From: an uncultured Clostridia bacterium
Lineage (GTDB): Bacteria; Bacillota; Clostridia; Oscillospirales; JAAYOS01
Assembly: GCA_946566645.1 (NCBI GenBank)
Contig: CAMNWZ010000006.1
Span: 1-32,139 of the forward strand
Length of the DNA: 32,139 nucleotides
Reading direction: 5' to 3'
Shown here: one piece after another, positions 1-15,017 of the stretch
How the letters are laid out: each line of letters opens with the position of its first letter
Numbering within the stretch: the stretch's first letter is position 1
The notes under the pieces: generated by a model
What the model saw: the letters and a program-made list of their open reading frames with translations, nothing else
The model's database searches: none
Told to the model about the DNA's origin: nothing
Program-made: the position numbers and the translations under genes

Positions 1-1
1 C

Positions 2-322
2 GGCTGGAGCGCCCACACCTACCGCTATATTTACGACAAGGACGGCAACGAGATAGAGCTGAAGGAGGAGGACGAGGACACCAGCTTCGGCGCGGTCGAG
101 CGCAGCGACAGCTACCGTGACCGCGGCGACGCCGGCGAGTTCGAGTCCGCCGGATACATGGTTCGCAACGTGGAGGAGGACGGCTTCGACAGCGACCTCG
201 ACGAGTATGACAACGAGGGCGACGAGGGCTCGGAGGACGACGACTACGACGATATGCTCGGCGACGACTTTGCCGAGGAGGAGAAGGAACCGTCGGACGA
301 TGAACTTTTCGATCTTGAATAA
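2..322 (+). CDS. rpoB: RNA polymerase beta subunit, C-terminal fragment (5' truncated by window)
   Basis: Frame 2 is open from the window start to TAA 320-322. It reads ...YIYDKDGNEIELKEEDED... then a highly acidic tail ending DDELFDLE, directly upstream of rpoC. Confidence 0.85.
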   Translation, partial: GWSAHTYRYIYDKDGNEIELKEEDEDTSFGAVERSDSYRDRGDAGEFESAGYMVRNVEEDGFDSDLDEYDNEGDEGSEDDDYDDMLGDDFAEEEKEPSDDELFDLE

Positions 323-343
323 TCGGGAAAAGGAGAAGATCAG

Positions 344-3985
<3,642 letters not shown>

Positions 3986-3989
3986 AGTG

Positions 3990-4018
3990 TTGACTTTTCC
4001 GAAAAGCGGTGATAAAAT
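3990..4018 (+). promoter_or_regulatory. Predicted sigma70-type promoter between rpoC and the L7Ae gene
   Basis: TTGACT (3990-3995), 17 bp spacer, TAAAAT (4013-4018), preceded by TGA (TGn extended -10). Confidence 0.6.
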
Positions 4019-4047
4019 CTATCGTGTGCGCTTTCGGAGGTATTGAT

Positions 4048-4317
4048 ATGCCAGAAGAACTCAACACCAAGAACAAAGTCGTCGGTCTCAAGCAGTCGAG
4101 ACGGGCGCTCCGCGAGGGGGAGGCGACAAGGGTCTACCTCGCGCAGGACGCGTCCGGTCAGATACGCCGCGAGATAACAGCGCTCTGCCGCATGAAACAT
4201 GTCGTGTGCGAGAGCGTTCCGACGATGAAGCGGCTCGGCGAGCTGTGCGGCATAACCGTCGGTGCGGCGGTGGCTGCGCTCGTAGCCGACAAAACCACCG
4301 ATTCTAGCGGGATATAA
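4048..4317 (+). CDS. L7Ae/L30e/S12e/Gadd45-family ribosomal protein (YbxF-like)
   Basis: 89 aa from ATG 4048 with RBS cggaggt. Located between rpoC and rpsL, the classical Firmicutes position. Motifs [19 protein letters not shown] and [22 protein letters not shown]. Confidence 0.88.
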   Translation: MPEELNTKNKVVGLKQSRRALREGEATRVYLAQDASGQIRREITALCRMKHVVCESVPTMKRLGELCGITVGAAVAALVADKTTDSSGI

Positions 4318-4364
4318 TTCGATTTCCCGTCAAGAATATAACTTTGGAGGAAAGGAGGAAAAAT

Positions 4365-4781
<417 letters not shown>

Positions 4782-4913
4782 GCCTTTGCGCGTCGCAGAC
4801 AAGTCATTTCACGCGGCTCGTGCTCGCGTTTATATAAACGTGGGTGCTTTGCGGGAAAGACTCTTTTTTCGAGTACCTATGATCTCATATTCTTTGTGAA
4901 GGAGGGAAGATAA

Positions 4914-5384
4914 GTGCCCAGAAGAGGATTTGTCCCGAAAAGGGACGTGCTTCCGGATCCTATGTACAACTCTAAGGTTGTTACGAAGCTTATCAACAGT
5001 GTTATGCTCGACGGCAAGAAGGGTACCGCCCAGAAGGTCGTCTACGGAGCATTTGACATCGTTCGCGAGAAGACCGGCAAGGACCCCGTCGAGGTGTTCG
5101 AGGCTGCTCTCGAGAACGTAATGCCGGTGCTTGAAGTCAAGGCTCGCCGCGTCGGCGGTCAGAACTATCAGGTCCCGGTGGAAGTTCGCCCGGAGCGTCG
5201 TCAGACGCTTGCGCTGCGCTGGATAACCCAGTTTGCGCGCAACCGCAGCGAGCGCACTATGAAGGAGAAACTTGCAGGCGAGCTGATGGACGCGGAGAAC
5301 AGCCTCGGCAACGCCTTCAAGCGTAAGGAAGAGATGCACCGCGCGGCGGAGGCGAACAAGGCGTTCGCTCACTACCGCTTGTAA
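4914..5384 (+). CDS. rpsG: 30S ribosomal protein S7 (GTG start)
   Basis: [37 protein letters not shown]..., 156 aa. RBS gaaggaggg upstream of GTG 4914. Confidence 0.98.
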   Translation: MPRRGFVPKRDVLPDPMYNSKVVTKLINSVMLDGKKGTAQKVVYGAFDIVREKTGKDPVEVFEAALENVMPVLEVKARRVGGQNYQVPVEVRPERRQTLALRWITQFARNRSERTMKEKLAGELMDAENSLGNAFKRKEEMHRAAEANKAFAHYRL

Positions 5385-5408
5385 TCAGTTTAAGGAGTAG
5401 AAGCGTAG

Positions 5409-7490
<2,082 letters not shown>

Positions 7491-7507
7491 TTTTTGAAAA
7501 AAACCTA

Positions 7508-7536
7508 TTGCAAATGCAAGGGTTTTGCGGTACAAT
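7508..7536 (+). promoter_or_regulatory. Predicted promoter for tuf
   Basis: TTGCAA (7508-7513), 17 bp spacer, TACAAT (7531-7536), in the fusA-tuf gap. Confidence 0.6.
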
Positions 7537-7594
7537 ATCCTTGCGCATTGCAGGGAAAAACTACTAACGTGTCTGTATAAGGAGGATTATACAA

Positions 7595-8800
7595 ATGGCG
7601 AAGGCAAAGTTTGAACGTACTAAGCCGCATGTTAACATCGGCACCATCGGTCACGTCGACCACGGCAAGACCACTCTGACCGCTGCTATCACCAAGTATC
7701 TGGCGTTCAGCGGCAAGGCTCAGTATGAGGCTTACGACATGATCGACAAGGCTCCGGAGGAGCGCGAGCGCGGCATAACCATCAACACCGCTCACGTCGA
7801 GTATGAGACCGACGCGCGTCACTATGCGCACGTCGACTGCCCGGGTCACGCCGACTATATCAAGAACATGATAACCGGCGCCGCTCAGATGGACGGCGGC
7901 ATCCTGGTCGTTTCGGCTGCCGACGGTCCTATGCCGCAGACCCGTGAGCACATCCTGCTCGCCCGTCAGGTCGGCGTTCCGGCGATCGTCGTGTTCATGA
8001 ACAAGTGCGACCAGGTCGACGACCCCGAGCTGCTCGAGCTGGTTGAGATGGAGATCCGCGAGCTGCTTTCGAGCTACGACTTCCCGGGCGACGACACCCC
8101 GATAATCAAGGGTTCGGCTCTTAACGCGCTCGTCAGCGAGTCGACCGACCCGAACGCTCCGGAGTATGCCTGCATCAAGGAGCTCATGGACGCTGTTGAC
8201 AGCTATATCCCGACCCCGCCGCGTGACGACACCCTCCCGTTCCTTATGCCGGTCGAGGACGTCTTCACCATCACCGGACGCGGCACCGTCGCTACCGGCC
8301 GTGTTGAGCGTGGTCAGGTCAAGATGAACGAGGAAGTCGAGATAGTCGGTCTGATGGACGAGAAGCGCAAGACCGTCGTCACCGGCATCGAGATGTTCCG
8401 AAAGCTGCTCGACTTCGCAGAGGCGGGCGACAACATCGGCATGCTGCTGCGCGGCATCGCGAAGAACGAGGTCGAGCGCGGACAGGTCATATCCAAGCCG
8501 GGTTCGATCCATCCGCACACCAAGTTTGTCGGTCAGGTCTACGTTCTGAAGCAGGACGAGGGCGGACGTCATAAGCCGTTCTTCTCGAACTATCGCCCGC
8601 AGTTCTACTTCCGCACCACCGATGTTACCGGCGTCATCACTCTGCCGGACGGCACCGAGATGTGCATGCCGGGCGACAACGTCGACATGAAGGTCGAGCT
8701 GATCACCCCGATCGCTATCGAGAAGGGACTCCGCTTCGCTATCCGCGAGGGCGGCCGCACCGTCGGCTCGGGCGTCGTCATCGACATCGAGGACAAGTAA
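7595..8800 (+). CDS. tuf: Elongation factor Tu
   Basis: 401 aa. [37 protein letters not shown] and [11 protein letters not shown] aaggagga. Confidence 0.99.
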   Translation: MAKAKFERTKPHVNIGTIGHVDHGKTTLTAAITKYLAFSGKAQYEAYDMIDKAPEERERGITINTAHVEYETDARHYAHVDCPGHADYIKNMITGAAQMDGGILVVSAADGPMPQTREHILLARQVGVPAIVVFMNKCDQVDDPELLELVEMEIRELLSSYDFPGDDTPIIKGSALNALVSESTDPNAPEYACIKELMDAVDSYIPTPPRDDTLPFLMPVEDVFTITGRGTVATGRVERGQVKMNEEVEIVGLMDEKRKTVVTGIEMFRKLLDFAEAGDNIGMLLRGIAKNEVERGQVISKPGSIHPHTKFVGQVYVLKQDEGGRHKPFFSNYRPQFYFRTTDVTGVITLPDGTEMCMPGDNVDMKVELITPIAIEKGLRFAIREGGRTVGSGVVIDIEDK

Positions 8801-8828
8801 TTTCCCTCGAACTTGAGCAAAGCAACCG

Positions 8829-8858
8829 AAAAGACAGGGCTTTATGCCCTGTCTTTTT
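8829..8858 (+). terminator. Rho-independent terminator after tuf
   Basis: aaaaGACAGGGCtttatGCCCTGTCtttttg: 8-bp GC-rich stem flanked by A and T tracts. Confidence 0.9.
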
Positions 8859-8869
8859 GTATATTCCGC

Positions 8870-8898
8870 TTGACATTCCCGAACAAGTGTACTAAAAT
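8870..8898 (+). promoter_or_regulatory. Predicted promoter for the MFS gene
   Basis: TTGACA (8870-8875), 17 bp spacer, TAAAAT (8893-8898). Confidence 0.7.
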
Positions 8899-8937
8899 GT
8901 AGATAAATCAGGGGCATAATCGAGGAGGGAACGGAAT

Positions 8938-10179
8938 ATGGCAGAGACAAATAGCGCCGCTGTTCAAGGGGAAGGCGGCATAACCGCTAAAGCGAAGCGG
9001 ATACTTACGATGCAGCTCGCGGGTGCGAATTTCAGCTACTACATCGCAAACGCGGCGGCGGTTGGATACCTTGCGGTATATCTGGGCTCGCGGGGATACT
9101 CGTCGTCGCAGATAGGTACGATCGCGGCGGTGAACTCGGCGCTAGGCATCTTCGCGGCGCCGCTGTGGGGGATGCTTGCCGATCGCTGGCGCTCGGTGGT
9201 TAAGGTCATTTTGCTCTGCGCGATTGCGGGCGCGGCGCTCTATGGTTCGGTGCCGCTGCTCGAGAGCATCCATGTCGGAGCGTTCCCGATAGTGCTGGCG
9301 ATAATCCCGATGGCGTTCTTCTTCCGGATGCCGGTCATGTCGCTTATGCAGAGCGTGTTTTTGGACAAGTCGGAGCGCACCGGCATAAACTTCGGCGTTC
9401 TGCGGGCGGCGGGGTCGCTGTCCTTCGCGCTCGCCTCGATAGCGCTCGGGTTCATCATCCCGCACACCGGCGCGTGGATAACCTTCTACATCGCGGTGGT
9501 GTTTGCTATCCCGACGATAATTCTCATCCTCCGCGCGACAAAGGGGGAGAAGACCGAGAAGAAGCCGGCGATACCGCTGCGCGAGATGCACTTCGGCGAG
9601 CTGTTCGGAAACTGGCGGCTGATGACCTTCTTCCTGCTGTCGATATTCGCGTGCATTGCGCTGAACTGCAACTCGACCTTCTGGCCGAAGCTGCTCGAGA
9701 GCATAGGCGAGGACGGCGCGAAGGTGGGTCTGGTCAACGGCACGAAGGCGTTCGTCGAGGTGCCGTTCATGGTGCTGATACCCTTCCTGCGCAAGCGTTT
9801 CAAGCTCGAAACCATAATCATGGCGGCGTTCGCGCTGTTCGCGCTCGAGTCGGTCGTGTATGTGTTAGCGACGTCCTTCTGGCAGATAATTGCGGCGGCA
9901 ATAGTCTGCGACGGCGCGGGCGCGGGACTGTACTACGCCGCGAGCGCGACCTTCGTATTCTCGCTCGCGCCCGAGCGCCTCAGTTCCACCGCGCAGGCTA
10001 TGCTGAGCGCGGTCGGGTCGGTGACCGGCGTCGTGGGCAGCCTGGTAGGCGGATTCCTCATCGACGCGTTCGGAGTGCAGAGTTTCTACATCTTCGGCGC
10101 GGCGGTCGCGGCGGTCGCCACCGTACTGTTCGTTTTGATGTCGCGCGGCACGAAAAATCGAGCTTCCGCGAACGCTTGA
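8938..10179 (+). CDS. MFS transporter (12-TM, MFS_1-like)
   Basis: 413 aa with repeated hydrophobic segments. Motifs GYLAVYLGSRGYSSSQIGTIAAVNSALGIFAAPLWGMLADRW and AQAMLSAVGSVTGVVGSLVGGFLID. Confidence 0.85.
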   Translation: MAETNSAAVQGEGGITAKAKRILTMQLAGANFSYYIANAAAVGYLAVYLGSRGYSSSQIGTIAAVNSALGIFAAPLWGMLADRWRSVVKVILLCAIAGAALYGSVPLLESIHVGAFPIVLAIIPMAFFFRMPVMSLMQSVFLDKSERTGINFGVLRAAGSLSFALASIALGFIIPHTGAWITFYIAVVFAIPTIILILRATKGEKTEKKPAIPLREMHFGELFGNWRLMTFFLLSIFACIALNCNSTFWPKLLESIGEDGAKVGLVNGTKAFVEVPFMVLIPFLRKRFKLETIIMAAFALFALESVVYVLATSFWQIIAAAIVCDGAGAGLYYAASATFVFSLAPERLSSTAQAMLSAVGSVTGVVGSLVGGFLIDAFGVQSFYIFGAAVAAVATVLFVLMSRGTKNRASANA

Positions 10180-10204
10180 CCTCGCCGCCCGAGCGTGATA
10201 AAAT
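10176..10204 (+). promoter_or_regulatory. Predicted promoter for the MBOAT gene, overlapping the MFS stop codon
   Basis: TTGACC (10176-10181), 17 bp spacer, TAAAAT (10199-10204) with TGA extended -10. Confidence 0.55.
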
Positions 10205-10233
10205 AGCGATAGCTTCGGTTTCACGGAGGGCGT

Positions 10234-11631
10234 ATGGTTTTCAGCGGAATACCGTTTCTATACTACTTTCTGCCCGCGGTAATGCTCGTCTACTGGCTGG
10301 TGCCGCGCGGATGGAAAAACACGGTTTGCCTTGCGGCAAGCCTGTTTTTCTATGCCTGGGGAGAGCTTAGCTACCTGCCGCTGATGCTCGGCTCTATCGC
10401 GTTAAACTACATCTTCGGACGGCTCGTCTCGCGCGGAGAGCACAAAACGGCGTGGCTTGTCGTCTCGATAGTCTTCAATCTTGCGCTGCTCGGAGTGTTC
10501 AAATACGCGGGATTTGCGGTTCGCTCGCTCGGGCTTCTGCTCCGCGCCGACCTGCCTGTGCCGAACATCGCGCTGCCGCTCGGCATATCCTTCTTCACCT
10601 TCCAGGCGATGAGCTACGTCATCGACGTCTACCGCGGCGACGCGCCGGCGCAGAAAAACATCCTCAAAGTGGCGCTCTACATCTCGGCGTTCCCGCAGCT
10701 GGTCGCCGGACCTATCGTGCGCTACACGACGGTTATGGAGCAGATCGAGCGCCGCGAGATAACAATAAAAAAGGTCGGGCAGGGGATGCTGCGGTTCTCG
10801 GTCGGACTCGCGAAGAAGGTGCTGATCGCAAACTCGCTCGCGGTGATGGCGGACGCGGCGTTCGACGGTGCGGCGACTCCCGCCCTGACCGCGTGGCTCG
10901 GCATATTCGCCTACACGCTTCAGATATACTTCGACTTCAGCGGATACTCGGACATGGCAATAGGGCTCGGAAAGATGCTCGGGTTCGACTTCCTCGAAAA
11001 CTTCGACTATCCGTATGTGTCGAAGTCGATAACCGAGTTCTGGCGGCGGTGGCACATCTCGCTCGGCTCGTTCTTCCGCGACTATGTCTACATCCCGCTC
11101 GGCGGAAGCCGCCGTGGACTGCCTGTTCAGATACGCAACATCCTAATCGTCTGGGCGCTGACCGGACTGTGGCACGGCGCGGGATGGACATTCCTCCTCT
11201 GGGGAGTGTACTACGGCGTGCTGCTGACCGTCGAAAAGTGCGTCGGCGGCGAGCGGCTCGAGCGGATACCGTCTGCGCTGCGGCACATTCTGACCCTGCT
11301 TCTGGTGATGATAGGCTGGGTGTTCTTCCGCGCGGACGGCTTTGCGGGGGTTACGAGCTATTTCGCGGCGATGCTGGGCGCGAACGGATTTGCGAACTCG
11401 ATGGCGATCGTCTATCTGCACGACTATCTGCCGGCGCTCATCGTCGCGGCGATAGGCGCAACTCCGCTTGTGCGAACGGTCGCGCGCAGGATAGTCGGCT
11501 GTCGGCGGCTCGGCGAGGACACGAACCTCGGATGGCTGCTGCGCGGCGCGGTCTGCTGGACAAGCCTCGCGGTCTGCACGATAATGCTCGTCAACTCTAC
11601 CTACAATCCGTTCATCTACTTCCGATTCTAG
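10234..11631 (+). CDS. MBOAT-family O-acyltransferase (AlgI/DltB-like)
   Basis: MVFSGIPFLYYFLPAVMLVYWLVPRGWKNTVCLAASLFFYAWGE, DFSGYSDMAIGLGKMLGF, SITEFWRRWHISLGSFFRDYVYIPLGGSR and LWHGAGWTFLLWG (the usual MBOAT histidine region). Confidence 0.95.
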   Translation: MVFSGIPFLYYFLPAVMLVYWLVPRGWKNTVCLAASLFFYAWGELSYLPLMLGSIALNYIFGRLVSRGEHKTAWLVVSIVFNLALLGVFKYAGFAVRSLGLLLRADLPVPNIALPLGISFFTFQAMSYVIDVYRGDAPAQKNILKVALYISAFPQLVAGPIVRYTTVMEQIERREITIKKVGQGMLRFSVGLAKKVLIANSLAVMADAAFDGAATPALTAWLGIFAYTLQIYFDFSGYSDMAIGLGKMLGFDFLENFDYPYVSKSITEFWRRWHISLGSFFRDYVYIPLGGSRRGLPVQIRNILIVWALTGLWHGAGWTFLLWGVYYGVLLTVEKCVGGERLERIPSALRHILTLLLVMIGWVFFRADGFAGVTSYFAAMLGANGFANSMAIVYLHDYLPALIVAAIGATPLVRTVARRIVGCRRLGEDTNLGWLLRGAVCWTSLAVCTIMLVNSTYNPFIYFRF

Positions 11632-11640
11632 GAGCGAAAT

Positions 11641-12831
11641 ATGGACACAAAACGCAGTGGAAAATCGACAAAAGCGCCGCTTCTGGCGATAATACCCTTC
11701 TTTTTCGCGCTGATATCCTTTGCGGCGTGGAGCTTTGTCGATGCCGACAACGAATACTCGGAGGCGGAGGCGCGTTATCTGGCGCAGCGACCGAACATAA
11801 ACTTTGAGCACCTCGACTGGACGATAAGCGGGCTTGAGGACTACGCGGTCGACCAGTTCCCCGCGCGCTCGCAGTTTTTAAAGGCGTATTCGCGGCTGGA
11901 ACTGTTGCAGCACAAGACATTCACCCGCGATGTGTTTGTCGAGGGCGACTGGATATTCAGCCGAACGTACGCCATGACGGGGAAGGGCTTGGAGGCGTTC
12001 GAGAACGATCGCCGCGAGTTCGTGACGGCGACCGAAAGCGTTGCGGCGCGCGGGATACCCACGGTTTTCGCGATGCTTCCGGTCAAGAACTACCTCGTCG
12101 AGATCGAGCCGTCGCTGCATGTCGACGACGCGAGCGAGGCGAATCGACAGAAGTACCTAGCGGCGTTCGACGGCTCGTCGGTGCTTGTCAGCGACATAGC
12201 GGGCGCGATGGCGGAGCAGGACGAGGCGACCCGCATGAGCCAGTGGTACGCGACCGACTTCCACTGGAACGGCGACGGCGCCTACGCCGCGGCTGAGCAG
12301 CTGCTTTCGGACATGGCGGACGCGGGGATAATGCCGTCGGTCGAACTCTCCGACCTCGTCGAGCGCAGCGAATGGGACGCGGAGTATCACGGCGACCTCT
12401 CGCGGCGGTTCAGCTATCTGATACCCGAGACGCAGCCGGTGGTCGTCTACGCGCCGAAGGACGTGTCCGGTATGCGATACTACAAGTCGTTAGACTCGAG
12501 CGAGCCGGTCGAGCGGAGCGAGATAGTCGCGGCGGGGGAGGGCGAGCCGGTCGTCGACTATGGCAGCGCCTACACCAAAAACTTTGCCTACTACCGCGTG
12601 GAGAACGCTAACGCGGCGGTGGACATGCGGGTGGTCGTGTTCAAAGACTCGCTCGAAAACGCGATGACCGATATTTTGAGCGCGGTTTTCAGCGAGCTTG
12701 TGGTGGTCGACGCGCGGTTCGAGCAGCCGGCGGACATCGACGAAACACTCGCGGACGCCGACGCGGCGGTGTTCATCTTCCACCAGAACAACAACGCGCC
12801 GGACACCTCGAAATTCGTGCTCGGAAGGTGA
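11641..12831 (+). CDS. DHHW-family (AlgX/AlgJ-like) secreted protein, likely polysaccharide O-acetylation partner
   Basis: 396 aa. N-terminal TM segment, YATDFHWNGDGAYAAAEQLL motif, adjacent to the MBOAT gene. Confidence 0.8.
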   Translation: MDTKRSGKSTKAPLLAIIPFFFALISFAAWSFVDADNEYSEAEARYLAQRPNINFEHLDWTISGLEDYAVDQFPARSQFLKAYSRLELLQHKTFTRDVFVEGDWIFSRTYAMTGKGLEAFENDRREFVTATESVAARGIPTVFAMLPVKNYLVEIEPSLHVDDASEANRQKYLAAFDGSSVLVSDIAGAMAEQDEATRMSQWYATDFHWNGDGAYAAAEQLLSDMADAGIMPSVELSDLVERSEWDAEYHGDLSRRFSYLIPETQPVVVYAPKDVSGMRYYKSLDSSEPVERSEIVAAGEGEPVVDYGSAYTKNFAYYRVENANAAVDMRVVVFKDSLENAMTDILSAVFSELVVVDARFEQPADIDETLADADAAVFIFHQNNNAPDTSKFVLGR

Positions 12832-12837
12832 CAAAAA

Positions 12838-12868
12838 ATCGGACGGATTATCCGTCCGATTCGTTTTT
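12838..12868. terminator. Bidirectional terminator between convergent DHHW and VanZ-like genes
   Basis: aaaaaATCGGACGGA-tta-TCCGTCCGATtcgttttt: perfect 10-bp stem. The tta loop is the minus-strand TAA stop of the VanZ-like gene. Confidence 0.85.
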
Positions 12869-13441
12869 CAGCAGGTTTTTCTTCGGGAAAAGTTTCCGAA
12901 ACAGCAGATACAGCGCCGCGCCGACGACCACGCCTATTCCGTTGAGGATCAGGTCGTCGGTGTCGAAGCTGCGCCCGACTATCGGCTGGAAAAGCTCGGT
13001 CACAAGCGAGATGTTGAACCCTAACGCGATCGCCTTCAGATAGGTCGCGCGGGGCAGCACCCACATCGCGAGAAAGCCCATCGGCAGGTACATAACGACG
13101 TTGCCGAGCAGCATCGACCACACCCAGCCGTCGCTTGTGTATTCGCCGCTTATGTACTTAAAAATCGTCGGTATCAGGTTGAATTCGCCGGAAAACAGCG
13201 GCGCAAGTTCTCCGCCCGACTGTCCATGCCGCAGGAAGTAGAACAGGTACGACCAGGTGTTTGCGGGCGTGCAGACAAGCCCGAACAGCCCCGCGAGGTA
13301 ACACGCGAACAGTCCGAGCGACAGCTCGCGCGACAGCGTTCCGCGCCGACGACCGCGCTTCTTCAACCACAAATGGCGAAACAGCTCGAAAAGTGCGGTA
13401 ACCATCAGCGCAAACGGCAAAACTTCAAGAAAATATCGCAT
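12848..13441 (-). CDS. VanZ-like family membrane protein
   Basis: 197 aa, multi-TM. FNLIPTIFKYI ... LLGNVVMYLPMGFLAMWVLP ... ELFQPIVGRSFDTDDLILNGIGVVVG. Confidence 0.85.
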   Translation of the reverse strand: MRYFLEVLPFALMVTALFELFRHLWLKKRGRRRGTLSRELSLGLFACYLAGLFGLVCTPANTWSYLFYFLRHGQSGGELAPLFSGEFNLIPTIFKYISGEYTSDGWVWSMLLGNVVMYLPMGFLAMWVLPRATYLKAIALGFNISLVTELFQPIVGRSFDTDDLILNGIGVVVGAALYLLFRKLFPKKNLLKNESDG

Positions 13442-14340
13442 TAAAGTCCCTCCAAATCGAACGGCGGGGTGTACGCTTCGTCGGCGCTCTCACCGCCCTG
13501 CTCGTATCCCTCAAATCCGAGCGCCTCCACCGCGTCGGCGACCAGCGCGTACTCGTCGGGTGTCACGCGGCGGGCAAGCTCAGGCGGAAACCCTTGCGGT
13601 GCAACAGATGGCGGGGTGTACTGGCTCATCAGTCCGACCAGAATTTCGTCGGGCGGGACGAGGTCGCAGAGCGCCTCGAACACGGCGATGCTGTCGTCCG
13701 CGTGTCCCGGAAGCACGAGGTGCCGCACGAGCACGCCGCGCTGCAGGATGTCGTCGTCATCGAACGCGCATGCCCCGACTTGGCGGTGCATCTCGACTAT
13801 CGCAGCCGACGCGCGCTCGAAGTAGTCGCCTGCGTCCGAATACCTTGCGGCGAGCGCGTTTGAGCGATATTTCAGGTCGGGGAGGTAGACCTGCACAAGC
13901 CCGTCGAGAGTGCGCAGCGTGTCGAGCGACTCGTAGCCGCCGCTGTTCCACACCACCGGAATCCGCGGCTTTGCACGCTCAAGGGCGGCGGCAACCCACG
14001 GCGCGTAATGTCCCGCCGTGACGAGGTTCAGGTTGTGCACGCCGGTCGACTCGAGGCGGCGGAACACGTCGGCAAGCTCGTCGACGGTCAGCTCCTTGCC
14101 GAAGTTTCCCGCCGAGATCTCGCGGTTTTGGCAGAATACGCAGCCGAGCGCGCAGCCGGAGAAGAACACCGCACCAGAGCCGCGTGTGCCGCTTATGCAC
14201 GGCTCCTCCCAGTAGTGAGCGGCGGCGCGGGCGACCTTCACCTTTGACCCGCCTCCGCAGCGACCGAGCGAAACCGTGCGATCGGCTCCGCAGCGGCGCG
14301 GACAGAGCGTGCAGGCGGTCGGTATGATAAGCTCGCTCAT
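13441..14340 (-). CDS. Radical SAM protein, PflA-like
   Basis: FFSGCALGCVFCQNREIS (CxxxCxxC cluster). The likely start MSELIIPTACTLCPRRCG at 14340 overlaps the response-regulator stop; the ORF track start at 14475 is upstream of it. Confidence 0.85.
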   Translation of the reverse strand: MSELIIPTACTLCPRRCGADRTVSLGRCGGGSKVKVARAAAHYWEEPCISGTRGSGAVFFSGCALGCVFCQNREISAGNFGKELTVDELADVFRRLESTGVHNLNLVTAGHYAPWVAAALERAKPRIPVVWNSGGYESLDTLRTLDGLVQVYLPDLKYRSNALAARYSDAGDYFERASAAIVEMHRQVGACAFDDDDILQRGVLVRHLVLPGHADDSIAVFEALCDLVPPDEILVGLMSQYTPPSVAPQGFPPELARRVTPDEYALVADAVEALGFEGYEQGGESADEAYTPPFDLEGL

Positions 14341-15017
14341 GCGCGGAAACGATAGCCCGCGCCCCACACCGTCTCGATGTACTGCGGGTTCTGAGTGTCC
14401 TCTTCTATCTTCTCGCGCACCCGCTGGACGTGGACGGTGACCGTCGCGACGTCGCCGAGCGCGTCCATGCCCCATATGCGGTCAAACAGCGCGTCGCGGC
14501 TGAACACCTTGTTCGGGTTCTCGGCGAGGAAGAGCAGCAGGTCGAACTCCTTGGCGGTCAGATTGCGCTCGCGGCCGTTCATCATCACCTTGCGCGCGTC
14601 GCGGTGGATCTCAAGCCCGCGAATCTTCAGCACGTTCGAGCGGTGGACACCTACCAGGCGCGAGTAGCGGTCGATGTGGTTTTTCACCCGCGCGACAAGC
14701 TCTCCCGGGCTGAACGGCTTTGTCATGTAGTCGTCCGCGCCGAGTCCAAGCCCGCGCACCTTGTCAAACTCCTCGCTCTTGGCGGACAGGATGATGAGCG
14801 GGGTCTCCTTCTTCTCGCGGATGCGGCGGCAGACCTCAAAGCCGTCCAGTCCGGGCAGCATGAGGTCGAGAATTATCAGGTCGTAGTCGGTCGCGAGCGC
14901 AAGCTCAAGCCCCTTTTCGCCGTCGCCCGCGATGTCGCACTCGAAGCCGCTTATCTGCAGATAGTCGCGCTCAAGCTCGGCTATCGACTGTTCGTCCTCA
15001 ATTATCAGTATCCGCAT
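14337..15017 (-). CDS. OmpR-family response regulator
   Basis: MRILIIEDEQSIAELERDYLQISGF, DLIILDLMLPGLDG, KPFSPGELVARVKNHI, and a winged-helix C-terminus ending VETVWGAGYRFRA. Confidence 0.96.
   Translation of the reverse strand: MRILIIEDEQSIAELERDYLQISGFECDIAGDGEKGLELALATDYDLIILDLMLPGLDGFEVCRRIREKKETPLIILSAKSEEFDKVRGLGLGADDYMTKPFSPGELVARVKNHIDRYSRLVGVHRSNVLKIRGLEIHRDARKVMMNGRERNLTAKEFDLLLFLAENPNKVFSRDALFDRIWGMDALGDVATVTVHVQRVREKIEEDTQNPQYIETVWGAGYRFRA

Noticed and set aside
7505-8950. 481-aa minus-strand ORF antisense to tuf
   Set aside because: Same shadow-ORF effect; low-complexity Asp/Arg/Leu composition and EF-Tu on the sense strand.
10452-11807. 451-aa plus-strand ORF overlapping the MBOAT gene out of frame
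   Set aside because: Arg/Ala-rich out-of-frame translation; MBOAT motifs are in the other frame.
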